This document shows positions 45,930 through 58,429 of a stretch of DNA of 64,000 bases, piece after piece. Origin of the DNA: Ceriagrion tenellum. Taxonomy: Eukaryota > Arthropoda > Insecta > Odonata > Coenagrionidae. The stretch is taken from assembly GCA_963169105.1 (NCBI GenBank), contig OY720639.1:49519848-49583847 (forward strand), read 5' to 3'. Below the pieces are notes generated by a model. It was given only the letters and a program-made list of their open reading frames with translations, was not told the origin of the DNA and did not search any database. Within the stretch, counting starts at the first letter, position 1. Every line of letters begins with the position of its first letter. The position numbers were made by a program, and so were the translations under genes.

Positions 45930-47680
45930 TTCAAGGACGAGGTTATGCTCTTGAATCATCAATATTGATAACAGATAGCTTTTTCATTTGTGGAAGTTTG
46001 CTCACTCATTTTAAAATAAGCTGGACTCTGAAACTAGATTTCCTGGTCCATATGGACCCTTCATTTCAACTTTTAATCGTTAGTAACCTAAAATACTCTT
46101 TTCATAAGTAACTTAAGTTACTCTTAGTGAGTGCTCGCGTTTTGCCTACTCACACTACTTAAGTCACGGCGTAAACCTCACAGTGGATTATATAGGGAAA
46201 CGACCAAAAAATGAGGAAATTTGTACCATAAGCGGAGAGGTTTGAAATAATAAGACTACATGGGTAATGAAAGAAGGGCGTAAATACCCTGAGTCGGCAC
46301 CAGCCGCTCTTAACGTACCGGAACAAAAGTGTTCACAGTTTAATACACACAACGCGAAGGACGAAACTTTACTCTTGAAGAGCTCTTTAGTATTAGATTG
46401 GGATTCCGTTTAAAACTTCCACTAATATCGGGGTTCATATATGATACCTTGAAGGAAGCCGGCACACCCATCAGATCCACAAAGCGAACCTGGGATGGGA
46501 TCATGGTTCTAATATTCTCGTTGCCGTTATCGTTATCCAACATGTTATCCGCTCCATAAGGGCAAAACTTACACAGACGCACTCAATCAAATAAAACTAA
46601 AATTTACAGCTGCAGTGAAAATTTAGAGAATGATGATCAAGTTTCCGCTCTCATTGACGCCATTGAAACACCTACGCAAAAATTACCACGATAAAAAATT
46701 GGCCGGCAACAAAAAAGGGAGTGCAACCGCAAGGGTTTCGGTATCTTGGAAGTCCTTTTCCTAGCGTCTTTGATGAACCGTAAGGACTTAATACTCAGTT
46801 CCCTTATATCACTCTACGGACCGATTTTTCTGGTGAAAGATCTAGAAGTTTCATTGCCATATTTTTGGCAGAAATAAATATCCATCCTCAAAAGAGAAAA
46901 GCCCTTGTACTCTTCCACTCTTTCATTTTTAGTAGACCATGATTTCGGCACGTATTACTATTATCAGGGTGTAGAAGTATGCAAGTGCTTTTCTCTTTGC
47001 AAGATGGATACAAAGAGCATACACAAAGTTGGTGCCAGCAGATTTCATGCATGAATAGCTTCACTATTTCAGATATAAAAAGATACACGCACAATTGAAT
47101 GCTAACACTAACGCGAGTGGACTTGTTATGGACAACTGTAATCACGCCCCTAATCCCTGTAGTTGATCAAGTTGCTGGAAGTTGACCAATTCAAGTTTGT
47201 AAGCGCGAATTGGAGCAGCATTAGAATACGCGATGTATTTCAACCTTTAATACTATCTTATGCCTTCGCACATCTTTCCTCCAGCTTTCTGTGCCTCCTC
47301 CACATCCCCAAATTCTTGAGCACAACAAGGGCTCCTAATAAACCGCCAGATCAACCCATCATCTTTCTTCTGCAAGCCTCTCAACTCAAAACCTGAACTC
47401 CTGTTTCCATTTCCTTGGGGGCAGAAAGTGTGGGTATATATATATATATTTATCCTCTCGCCTGATTTTGTGCCTCGAGGTATCCAAGTGAGTGCGTCAC
47501 GTGAGAAGGAGGGAGGCCGCGGGAGATCCTTTCCTCGCGCAAGTGGCGTTAAGGCGGCGTCGGAGTGGGTGCCATAATCCTTTTTACGGCTTCCCCTTTT
47601 TATGCACCCTTAAGAGTGGAGGATGAATAACTTCCTGTCCTTTCACTCACGGGATCATGCTCTTTTACCTTTCTCTTTTC
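45930..47680. other. Intergenic DNA, no gene recognised
   Basis: No recognisable domains; frames of up to 85 codons are unremarkable. A (TA)n tract lies at 47434-47450, followed by a more GC-rich stretch at 47455-47600. Confidence 0.45.
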
Positions 47681-47684
47681 AAAG

Positions 47685-47910
47685 CGGGAAAGTAAACGAG
47701 TTTATGATATGAATGAATAATTGTAGCTCATTGAAACTCGGGCGTGGAAATAAGTACTAAGTGAAAAATCGCTTGCGTGAACAATGGCGTCGTAGATATC
47801 TCCAAGTCGGGAGGGATAACAGAATATGAATCCCTGAGTTTTTCACAACCAGATGACTCCTCATCATGCTCGATGAAATTACGATCCAAAATCATCGAAA
47901 AAATTGAGAC
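47685..47910 (+). repeat. Diverged dispersed repeat, copy 1
   Basis: It aligns to 48718-48935 at an offset of about 1040 bp. Shared words include GCGTGAACAAT, ATATCTCCAA, CAGAATAT-AAT-C and GATCCAAAATC-TG-AAAAA. No TIR or tail was recognised. The offset and shared orientation fit either a segmental duplication or two copies of one mobile family. Confidence 0.55.
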
Positions 47911-48717
47911 ACAAACAAAAGTGTTTTATGGGTATTATTCAAACAGCGTACCATGAATTTAGGAATAAAAGAAAGCTTGTGGTAATTTTTAGACATTTAA
48001 ATCATTTGCTAATCCGGGATGCAAACTTTTTTCTTCCAATGGAGGGCTTGCATAACTCACGAAAGCTATGAGAATGGTTATATAAATGGTAGAATGAGAA
48101 TGGGAAATTCATATTCTTTCAAATTAAAGTAACATAAATCTCGTTAAAAAACAACGATACTACAGAGAATATTAGAACCTATCTGTCAAGAAAAGTTTGC
48201 AAATTATGAGGGACCAAATTTTTGGTTGGCAAATAGTTGATTAAATTGATTAAATCAATATTTAGCACATTTATCCCGACCTAGGCAGCAATAAACAATG
48301 TGCTTTGGGCATGGAATTCACCAATTGAGACCAAGTGAGGAAATTCCTTGGTTCAAATACCAACAAAGTGAAAAGAGAAGTTACTTCGAACTCGGAACCC
48401 ATATCAGCTTATGAGATATTTTAGTTACTCATGCAAGCAAAACTTTTAGATATAACCCGCTAACACACCGGAAAAGTACACGTGTAAATTTCATTCCTCA
48501 TAATTTACTTTTGTACGCGATAGAATGCATAAATAACCCACACCAATATATAATAAATGGTAAAATATTCGATTTACTTCAAATAGTAAATCATCATAAC
48601 TCATCCGATTCCCAAATATTTATTGTCTGTGACTCTCCAACCAAACCTGTTCCCTGCTGCTTTATGTCCTTGTCGCTATTCTGCAATTTTCAACTGTAGC
48701 TGGACTACACTACATTT

Positions 48718-48935
48718 GTCGCAAAAGTACCCTAGTTACCATATAAATAAATAATTCTGGCTAAATGATTCATGGGCGCGAGTAAAAATCAGAGAGAATA
48801 AAATCACAATCTGTGCGTGAACAATTACATCGAATATATCTCCAATTTAGGAGATTTTGCAGAATATAAATTCATCCGCATTCCATGAATTATTATTTCT
48901 CGTTTAATTTGTGATCCAAAATCGTGAAAAAAACA
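48718..48935 (+). repeat. Diverged dispersed repeat, copy 2
   Basis: Partner of 47685-47910. The order of shared blocks is the same: AAAAGTA-C-AGTT, ATAT-AAT-AATAATT, GGGCG, GCGTGAACAAT, ATATCTCCAA, CAGAATATAAATTC, GATCCAAAATCGTGAAAAA. The gaps differ, mostly single bases, which indicates an old event. Confidence 0.55.
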
Positions 48936-49961
48936 ACAATGATAAACAATGAAGCTTTGCAAAAATATTTTCCGTTAAAAATTACGCTCACCTTGAGGCA
49001 TCAAAACATTTCATTATTGAAAAATGTGCGGATGGCGTTACGAAACCTTATTGCTTCCATTATTACGGCGTGTTACCGTATGAATTTTAGCTGCCTTATC
49101 CTAACTTGACGAAAATAATTGTTTCTCTCATCTTTTTTAGAAGCCAATGAAACCTCATAATTTGACCTTTTCTGGAGAAATAAACCTATTGGAAGCTATT
49201 ATGCGCGATTACGTCAAACCGTGTCGACAACATTTTGAATAACATGGTTTGAAATATCTGAACACCATTTAGCATTCGAAATTTGGCATTGTATGCGGAT
49301 CCTGGCATCAAATTACCAGAACAACGAAGTATGCTCACTGTGAGGCAGCGAGCTTTCTCAGGAAGATAAGTCCAGACGGTACACACTCAAACACACATAA
49401 AAATTCTAAGGGATATACTTAGTATAAGCAAGAGCCCCGCGAGAAAGGCCGTGGGACTGTAGCCAGCTACAATGTCATAAGCAACAGAAGAGCTTCAAGG
49501 ACATAAATTATTCAGCAGGAATGGGGTGGAAATAGGGATCAAAATGATCATAAATTTTTGTAGGAAATTAAAAATACCAGGGTTCAATGCTTAAAGACGT
49601 ATATTTCATATTTAGTGTTCTCCAAAAATTTGCTGTCGTGCTCAAAACTCAAAAACATGAATAAATATCCTCCTTCTATCCTCCATTCAGTTGTGCTTGC
49701 TAGTTACAGTTCCATGCTCTCTTTATTCAATGCTAATTTTATGAGTGTTTGATACATATTTATGGAAAAGGTTTCTTGTGCTGAATTGCTTAAACACATC
49801 ACTAACGAACGGGAATAATGTGATCGATCCGGCTAATTCAAGCGAAATGATTTGTATTTACTTGGCCTGTATTTCACCCAACGGATAAATTTCAATTTGA
49901 TGTCATATGAAGTAATCAATACGTATAACACAGTGTGCATCAAAATCTAGATCGCGAAATA

Positions 49962-50100
49962 AGTGTTTACTGGTGTTTTGAATAAAGTAACTTTGTTATT
50001 TCACATAAATAATTTAAGTGAAATAACAAAGTTACTTCATTTACAATGTATAGTAAATTCCGTGAAGTCACGCCTGAGGCAACTGAGTGTTTACTGGTGT
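49962..50100. repeat. 20-bp perfect hairpin between 15-bp direct repeats
   Basis: AGTGTTTACTGGTGT stands perfectly at 49962-49976 and 50086-50100. Between them AAGTAACTTTGTTATTTCAC (49985-50004) has its exact complement at 50018-50037, with a 13-base loop. Direct repeats of 15 bp around a ~109-bp segment look like a target-site duplication of a small insertion. A 98-codon frame (49963-50259) crosses it but has no recognised domain. Confidence 0.65.
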
Positions 50101-51309
50101 AAATTGCTAATAAATTTTGTCATCCGTTGTTTACGAAATAAATCGCAAAATTTTCACCAAAATGGATTATATAGGAACTTGAGATCATACATTATTCATT
50201 TAAATTATTCTTTTGAGTCGATTGAAGTAATGTTAGGAATTGGCGAACAAATACTTTAAATGCCGCCCACTTCCTAAGTCTCAGTTCACATGTGATGAAT
50301 AATACCACGAATTGTGATATTGCTTCACCTGGAAAAGTAAAAATTATACAGTTCCCTTGACAAACGTAATTTTTGGTGGTTCCATTATAAAATGCACTGT
50401 CTCCGTATAATTGTAAATTATCCTAAACCCATCAGTGATAATTAAAAATTAAATTAAATTTTATAATAAATCAAAATTCTTTGAGACTGATTTTCAGGTA
50501 AATCATGCAAGTTTGAGAGATTTCCCCATACCTATTCTGCTGAATTCATATTGAAGCTGTTGCATGAGGAAATACGTTCAGAAATAAAAAAAATACGTCG
50601 AAAACATTTGAGTTTATTACTGGTTGTTACGAAAGTTATATATATTTACTAAATTTTGTGCGATGAGCCTAATATACAATTGCACATACCTCTCGTTTAG
50701 TTTGACAACTCAGCTCCTCGCTTCCAAATATCATTTTTCAGTCTAAGTTGTAGTTTCTCGACGCTAAATTTCCTGAGTAATCCACACGTACCGGAAAATA
50801 AGAAAATATTTTTACTACTGGGGATGAAATGAGCTGTTATTGATTTTGCTCGGTAATTACGATGAGTAAGAAGTACATAATCATTCTGTAGGCAAAATGA
50901 AAAGAAAGGCATGAGTACAAGATCCCGGCATTTTGAGGTTTCATAGCCTGGATAAGATAACAGTTAATTGAAGTAAGTGGAATTTGAGTAAGGCTTCGGA
51001 AGACCCAATGTTCAGCGGTATTATAATTAGATAAACAGATATCGGATACCAGCCTAATAATGACTTGAGGCTGTAGCAAGAGAAGCTTCATAAATACCTC
51101 CGAACTGTATGAAATTTAAGCCTTTGGGAGCCGAACTCGTAATTAAAACGAATGTCAGAACTAGTAGTTTGAAGAATAAATTTCGGACGTAATTATGAAA
51201 TATGTTAAAATATCCTCTCATCATTAAATTTAATAAATGATTTAGCATAGAAAATGTAAATGCCTCTGATTGATGTTCATTTACATTATTGAAATAACAT
51301 TAATACATA

Positions 51310-52119
51310 GAGGAACTTCAGGTATTATGGAATAGTCGGGCAATATGGAACACCGTGATTTCTCATTCGTCAATTGGCGAAAACAAGTGGGAGACGCATG
51401 AACTACTTCAACATGTTCCCATAATGCTCTGTAGCGAGTCCAGTTCGTCTCGAGGCACCGTGTGAGTTACGGCGCAGACAAATTGTTTTCGTAGTTTCAC
51501 AACATTTTTGCTGGAGAGTTTTCGAAAATAAGTAATAATTATTGAAAATGTACACTAGTAATTAAAACTAAGCAATTTATTAAGTTAAAGAGTTGTATAT
51601 TGTTATGTATTGCTCGGTTTTTGCCTATGGCTACAATTGGTTCTGTTGTGATGTTTTGAAATCCAAGATGGTGTGTCGGGCATTTTGGAATACTAGATAT
51701 TCCATATTGCCCGACTCAATAACGGTAAGCAACAGCACGTTGTGACCTCTGTGACTTGTGCAAATAGATAAATGTATTATTCCATTACTAAAAAGTAATT
51801 CTTTTGAGATTTCAAGTTGAAAGCAATCCTATAAATGCGTTTTGTATGCAATAATTTTTTTTTCAAACTTACATGATTATCTACATTTTTACCACCCTAT
51901 TCCATATTTCCCGACTATCCCATATTACCCTCCAAGTGCAACTTTTTATTTAAACTTTTTCTCAGCGGAAAATGTTTTTAATTTTACTGAGATAAACACA
52001 AATACTTAATACTAAATAGTTGAAGCTTATGATAAAATGTAAAAGAGAGCTAAGAATGAATTAAATTTGGATATACAACTACAAAAGTAAACGGTATTCC
52101 ATAATACCCGTAGTTCCTC
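51310..52119. mobile_element. 810-bp non-autonomous TIR element flanked by TA
   Basis: The 25-bp terminal inverted repeats at 51310-51334 and 52095-52119 differ at two positions; both begin GAGGAACT and contain GGTATTATGGAATA. A TA dinucleotide precedes the left end (51308-51309) and follows the right end (52120-52121), as for Tc1/mariner/pogo-type insertion. The motif GTCGGGCAATATGGAATA recurs at the left end, as both arms of an internal hairpin (51675-51692 and 51698-51715) and, inverted, at 51898-51915. There is no long open frame, so it is MITE-like and would need a transposase from elsewhere. Confidence 0.8.
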
Positions 52120-52129
52120 TATTAAGTCA

Positions 52130-53130
52130 TATCTGCGATTTATCACTTGAGTCAAATCGATCTGTTTATTAAATACTTTAAATGGTTACATACAAACCAA
52201 ATCATGGGCAAGAACCATGAATCAGGTTTATCAAACAAAAAAACAATCATAAGTTCAGTTACTTGCAACCATTTTTAAGTGGGTAACTTTCCGTGGATAG
52301 CAACTTTTCTTTAGAACGACGAGCGGTGAAAATCCAACAACAGCACTCCCAGAGTGAAAAGGGACGCCAAGGACACTATCGTTGTATTAGGTGACGACGT
52401 GAGATACACTTGTAAAAGCATTCTTTTCCTCAAACTCATTGTCTTTACATAATAGGATTAAATTAGTAGATTAAGGCTCAAAATCACTTTTTAAGGCGAT
52501 ATAATGAAAGCAACGCCCGCATTTTACGTTTAATTTATGAAAATATTTCATTTTTCTCCGAACTAGATTGAAAATAAAGCAAAGCTCATACACCAGCCAA
52601 AGAGCAAATTTGAGCTAACCTACGCATGAAAGCATTTATTCGTCACGCCCACTAATTAAAGTGACTCAACATATGATACCTCATCATTTCCAAAGCTGAG
52701 GACATCATGCCAAACATTCGGGCCATGGATTAGGGGAATAAACGTACTCGAAAGAGTGGCACAATATCTTTTGTCAGAGGGTTGTGGTTGGAGATGATCA
52801 ACCGATGAAGGTAGTTATTTGTGGAATTAAAGCATCTGGCCTAATATTTTCAAGCATCAGGCACCTATCTCCGTGATACGATAACATTAGTCAGCCGAGG
52901 GTACATCACACCTACCTAGTTCCAATACCCATTTATTCCTACCTTCTGAATTTACAGTGGTATACCTTGGAAATAATGTCTTGTAGCATAACGTACTGGG
53001 GTACGAAAAATGAAAAAAAAGGAATGAAATAAGTCTCCGAAAACAAATGATTCTCCTCAGACTCTTTGAGCATGTAGTTTCATTGTTTGACCCAGAGACA
53101 TTCCCTCGCAACCGCAGCGTTTTAACCGTC
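52130..53130. other. Intergenic DNA, no gene recognised
   Basis: AT-rich sequence between the 51.3 kb TIR element and the CpG-rich block; no domain, terminal repeat or SINE box was recognised. Confidence 0.45.
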
Positions 53131-53139
53131 GACCTGGTG

Positions 53140-53720
53140 CTTCCTTATCTCCTGAACTTCTGAATAACACCGCAGAACGTAATGAATTCGAGAAGTTGAG
53201 TCAGTTCCTCGAGATCCCATTTGCAATAAAAAAACCACCCCGCCACTCCCTCACCACCGACAATATAAATCGTCGAGAAATTACGGTTCCGGTCATTTAC
53301 ATCCCCGCGCGGAACATATTTCTGTCGCACATTTTATTATACGCGGCGCGCGATAATGTGTTTCAGTCGCCGAGTCACGGCGCCTAAATAAAGCAATCTT
53401 TTCGAATGAACTTTTGTGTGACCGACCGAGGGAATAAAGCTTCTCATTTCCTCTGCACCGGATCCTAATTTGACCGCGGTAATTTATGATCGTTTCTTTC
53501 GCTTGAGGCAAAGCTGATTAACTCCGACGCACCTGCGCAGTGATCACGGTGAGGAGTCGAAATTAAGGCACGCAGGGAGTCGTAAGAGGGGAAAGACATT
53601 TATAACGACCTTTTTGCAGGCCGCCGCGAGCGAATAACTCGGGCGGATAAATGAGGGAACGCGCATTAATATGTATGGCGATGAAAACCTCAGCTTGACC
53701 GAGAAGATCAGCAACAATAT
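53140..53720. promoter_or_regulatory. CpG-rich block, candidate cis-regulatory region
   Basis: CG-dense sequence in a CpG-poor context, with words such as CGCGCGGAAC, ACGCGGCGCGCGATAATG and GCCGCCGCGAGCG interspersed with TTTAT and TTAAT words (for example AATTTATGATCG and GCATTAATATG) that suit homeodomain binding. Frames of 61-72 codons on both strands have no domain. Resistance to CpG loss suggests germline hypomethylation or constraint. No start site is evident, so a promoter is not proven. Confidence 0.35.
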
Positions 53721-53759
53721 TTGAAATGAATCATTTTTCCGATAACAATTATGAGACAA

Positions 53760-56700
53760 GAAAGGCTAGGGAAGAGAGAGTATTGTACTTGAATTCTTTA
53801 TCACTCTGGCATTATTAGCCACTTTTCATTTGGTCTCTTATTGGTCGCTTATTTGATCGCTTGGCATATCACATGAAATGACCTTGGCTCAATAATATAA
53901 ACGTCCGATACTACGCTCACAAATATTATTAGTCACTTACGATGGATCTGGTTTAAAAGGAGTTTTTCACGTTCTTGACAAATACTCGATTTCAAAAGAA
54001 ATAATTACCCATCGGATGTTGATTAAAACATAACGTGGATAAACTTGGATAGGCATAACAACCAAAGACAGCGAATAAGTTTCATCTTAAAATGACTTAT
54101 GCCTCAAAGAAGACATTGCAAATCTTTTACAAATTGAAATTGATAAATTTATGGGGGAAATGGTGCTTCTTCCATAAAGGAGTGGAAGATTATAGAAAAT
54201 TTTGACAGATAAATGATAAGAGAGACTGTAAAGACAAATTTCGGCAGCAAAGGAGACGGGTGTTTAACTTAAAATCGTAAGGGAATAATTTATTTACGAC
54301 GACTAAAAATGTCGAAGTCACATCTATGTTAAAGGTTTTACGTAGGTTTTCGTACTGTTCTTGCCACACGACTTACTACTTACTAACATTTCCTTCCTCT
54401 CTCAGACTTCTTTCAAACTCTTTCAATTTCTTTATACAAAAAGCTTATGATCAAGCGTTATTTTATGATACAGTTATGAACTTAATAGATCAGTTAAAAT
54501 GATGTCCATAAAATGTTTGATGGAAGACAAATTGTAATTTTTTTTCAAAGCTTGCTAAAATATTCTCAGACGAGCTACTTCAGGGAATGATGTTTTTTTT
54601 ACTCTTCGAAGCGCAATCAGCTGCATTTAATCGGCCCCCTTGTATATCCCTCTTTGCTCTCTGCACCTCGGAAACCTGTGTAAATATGCTGTAATGCGTT
54701 TGTTCTTTGCTCTGGACTGTCTGTGGTCTCTGAGCCTGAATCCATTACGAAAACACGAGGAAGTACTTCCACGCAAATTGCTCTTGTTCGAAGCGGTCCT
54801 TCTTAATTACTCCGCGCCCAGTTTGTGATTGTCGTCTGTCGAAAATTTGGAGAAGTGTTGAGGCAGAGCTGTTGCTAATTGAAAAAGTTTTTAAATACAT
54901 TTATCCACGATCAAAAGAGGGCCGAAATTTCCCAGATCCCCTTCACAATCTCATTCAGCCGATAGAATTTACATTATCAGTCTTGTGGGATTTGCGGTCT
55001 CAAACTTTATTTGGATAACCGAGTTTGAAATCGTTTCGCAGGATTTTTCTTTCCTCGGCCACTTTTTAGAGCACTAAATTCTCTGGTTCACCACACTGGG
55101 TTTATCACCACCAAGTCCAAAGCAAATTTTTTTGTTTAAATATCTTTCTCTCTTGTTTAATCAATATAAAACTGCTGCTGACTGTGTTTTTAAGGCTTAT
55201 GCAAAGTTTGAAGCTTCTATTTAGTTTTTTTCCTGTTTGTCCAGGTTCAAATTGACCAAATTTATCTCCTCATCCTCTCTTATTTGCTTATCAGACCTCG
55301 TCTGGGTCAATACATAGAAATGTGGTCCTGTGAATAATTTTAGGAATTCAATTTTTCTGCGACATCGCGAGAATGAAAATATTCTCCAATTTCTATTTTA
55401 TTTCGGGGACAACAGTGCAAGTATCCAAAATAGTTCGAATACCATCGTAAGCACATGTAATCATGAATCCATCAGTGCTTAAATACCTACGTAGAAATGA
55501 ATATTCTCGTCAAAATCGTAGCTGAAGACAAGTTTACTGTGCTCTAACTGCCAAGACCATGCACTCTGACCTCAGTACTAAGCAAATACAACTCTCACAA
55601 CCTAAGTTAGATTAGTACTCACGACCCGTAAACACCATCACCTATTCCAATAAGTATTTTACGTTCATATCATATCTTTATCTGGCTTAAAAACGCATTT
55701 ATTAATGAAAGGTATAATAACGTTTGACATTGATTCAAGATTTCCGTGTACGTAATTCTTCCCAAAGACCTAATATGCTAAACCCTTGCAGCCAACTCTT
55801 GAACGCAGTGATAATTATCACAAGCAAAGCAGTACTTTTTTATCGCACGCGCTAAAATAATTATATTACTGTACTTTACTTTATTACTGTTATAACTTTT
55901 AGCGAGGTATTTTTCGTATGGTAAATGGTCAGTTATGCACTGTGAGCTTTTTTTTCAGCACCGCACACTACAGCGAAAAAGAACAAACCCTCAACTGATC
56001 CTCTCATACCTCTGAATATTGACATTTCTCAAAAACTACTGAACCATTTCTCCTGAGATTCGATATTTAAGGTTTTTAGGGTATGGGATATTCATTGAAG
56101 CAAAAGCCACAGGGTCAAAAGGGTCCCGGAACCCCCAAGATGGGAGTCCCGGAGTCTATTTTACTCCTATAATAAAAGCATTGGAATTAGTATAGAGGGC
56201 TCTCTTATTTTCTGTTTGAAATTACTTCAAATCACCATTAAAGGTTCAAATGTTCACTATTGGATTACAGAAAGAATTACGTATTTAATTATTGCGATCG
56301 TATTGATTACGCGCGTAGTTTTCCTTTAAAAATTACATTTGTTAATGACCAAATTATAAATTATTCTCAGATTTCAACAAAAACCTTTTTTCTTAGCAAT
56401 CTGAGCAATGGCTACAATCGGGAAACTACCCTCGGGCGTTTAACGGATATCATATCTTATCAAATGAGTAGGTACTATTGGCAAACACGTTTGCATTTTT
56501 ATGCATTTACAGTTTCCATGCTCTTATAATAAAAGATAGTGTGTGCACCTCGTGCGGTATTGTTACGTATAGCAATACATGCGCTGATACTTTGCCTCCC
56601 GCAATTTGCAAGCTATTCGCAATTATACCGCACTTATTACACATTGCAACATTATCTCAAGGCTATGTCTATTCAGTACCATTGAGTTGTCATAACCTAT

Positions 56701-57130
56701 AAGCATACGTAATGAATCAAGCGGTGGCGTAGCTTGCGGTACTTTAACAAAATGGTGCAAGAATATGCTATTTCCGCATTCAATAATTTTCATATTTCGC
56801 GAAGTGAGCCCCTAAAATGTGTATTCAATTTCCAAGGCCCCAACGGAAAAGGGGCTTATAATGCGCTACATAGCCTATCATTTACTGAATAGCCGTTTGC
56901 TATCTATAGGGGTAAATTCACGTGACGACTTCAGCCGTCCTTAGCAGATACTTTTCACCCATCGATATCTCAGCCTTTATTTCTCCATTTTCTCGCAAAG
57001 AGGTCTCAATTCAAGCTTTTAATTTGCAACTTTCAAATAATTAGACAGGCGACGATAGTAAATCATTAGTCCCTCTTGTGAGAGGAATTATGCCATACGC
57101 AGCGATAGAGGTGTCATGAGGACTTATCCT
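53760..57130. other. Intergenic DNA, no gene recognised
   Basis: AT-rich without recognisable coding regions. 56000-56180 holds text such as TCTCAAAAACTACTGAACC and AGGGTCCCGGAACCC, reminiscent of repeat ends, but it could not be assigned. The frames at 56260-56529 and 56478-56702 (89 and 74 codons) have no motif. Confidence 0.45.
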
Positions 57131-57414
57131 ATCCTCCAATTCTCCCGTAGGGGCTGGGGCGAAGGTTTCACAGCACGCAAGCTTCAAACCTAGTGTCATA
57201 TCTCACCACTATCCCATTCATCGATAGTCTACGGCGCGACCAACTTGACAACACCAAAACATTAACCCCTACGCAGTTTCCTTGAGTGGAAAGGGTTGGG
57301 CCGCTGCCGCTGTGCCCTTGTGGAAGAGGAGATGAAGTCGGCTTAAATAGTTTCCCCACTGTCACCGCGTAACAGTTTGAGAAAGCAACATTTTGAACAC
57401 AGCACGAGGGAATC

Positions 57415-57560
57415 TTCATCGACGTCACGTGACTTACGGCTCGGGGAGTTGGGGAGAGTTCGAGGCAATTCCCGGCAGTGGAGAAGGGGAGAGACAAGCA
57501 GATTATTACGTAGGAGCAGATGACGTCATCGAATCCTCAGAGCCATGACGTCAAAACGGG
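57415..57560. promoter_or_regulatory. CRE-type site cluster in a CpG-rich stretch
   Basis: TGACGTCA is perfect at 57521-57528 and 57546-57553, spaced 25 bp apart (start to start), and CGACGTCACGTGAC (57420-57433) joins a half-palindrome to an E-box. The surrounding 57150-57720 is less AT-rich than its flanks. The pairing of CRE with CACGTG repeats the arrangement at 29.58 kb. It may be the promoter of an unseen first exon downstream, or part of a repeat. Confidence 0.4.
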
Positions 57561-58348
57561 AGAGGGAGCGCAGTAACCAAGAACACTGCATAAGGACGCC
57601 ACTTTGATGCGCTTTTGACCGTCTTTTGCTAAAATTACTGTCGCAGGTTATTAGCGTTGCGGAACCTGCCGATAGGTGGCACTGTGACGAGATAAATCCC
57701 AAAATGAATCCTTATTTACAACGAGTAGTGCATTGTAGTGAAGGGGATAGTGTATACGTGTAAAAAAATGAAGAGTTTTTGGTTAAAAATGGGTTTGCGG
57801 AGTTGTTATTACTTCAAGGGCGTATAGGTACTTACCTTACACTGTTAAATGCCCTTTTTTGAATTCTCTTTTGATATTCAACGTCTAGGGTAGCTTTTTC
57901 ATTCAATAGCTTTGACAGTTACCCCTGTTATTATTTTTAACTAATAGATCTACTCCATGTCATGTTATGTGGTGCTGAAAATTAAAATTTATGTCCCCAG
58001 TTTCAGGGACTTTACTGAACTGAAGTAGTGTATTTTGATTTTAGCAGTTCACCTGCATCTTCTACAAATGAATTTCATATCTGATCGTTTGTTTATAACG
58101 GGTAACCAGTTGTTTTAGACTAAGATAAATTGTCCAAGGGCTCTAATCAAAGACATTAAGTACCTGATGTGTTTTTTTTCAACTCCTAAAGGGATAGTTT
58201 GCTGCTTCCCCATAGAGGTAAGAGATAGACCAGGCTAATGGAGCCAAATGATTCACGAGATTAGTTGGCTTAGTCAATTTAAGTAATGACATTCATGACG
58301 AGATAGGGCACAATAACCTTGTTTTGATATCTAGCCCGCCGGAAGCAC

Positions 58349-58421
58349 AAACTTGCAAAGATTCTCTTCGCAAGTTTAACCAACCACATCAGCTGATTTC
58401 GCCATCATCAGCTGATTTCGC
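58349..58421. repeat. Hairpin followed by a 16-bp tandem repeat
   Basis: AAACTTGC (58349-58356) and GCAAGTTT (58370-58377) form a perfect 8-bp stem. Directly after, CATCAGCTGATTTCGC occurs twice (58387-58402, 58406-58421) with a 19-bp period; each copy contains the palindrome CAGCTG and the longer ATCAGCTGAT. Confidence 0.55.
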
Positions 58422-58429
58422 TAGCGGAG

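Noticed and set aside
48283..48365. Possible tRNA-derived SINE with GGTTCAAATACC
   Set aside because: The B-box-like word is acceptable, but the A-box candidate is poor and the spacing is long; no SINE body recognised.
57168..57497. 109-codon minus frame over the CRE cluster
   Set aside because: No domain recognised; it lies in a CpG-rich stretch where stops are rare.
58387..58421. Minus-strand CTGATGATGGCGAAA as a hammerhead core
   Set aside because: Only four bases separate CTGATGA from GAAA, so stem II cannot form; better explained as a 19-bp tandem repeat.
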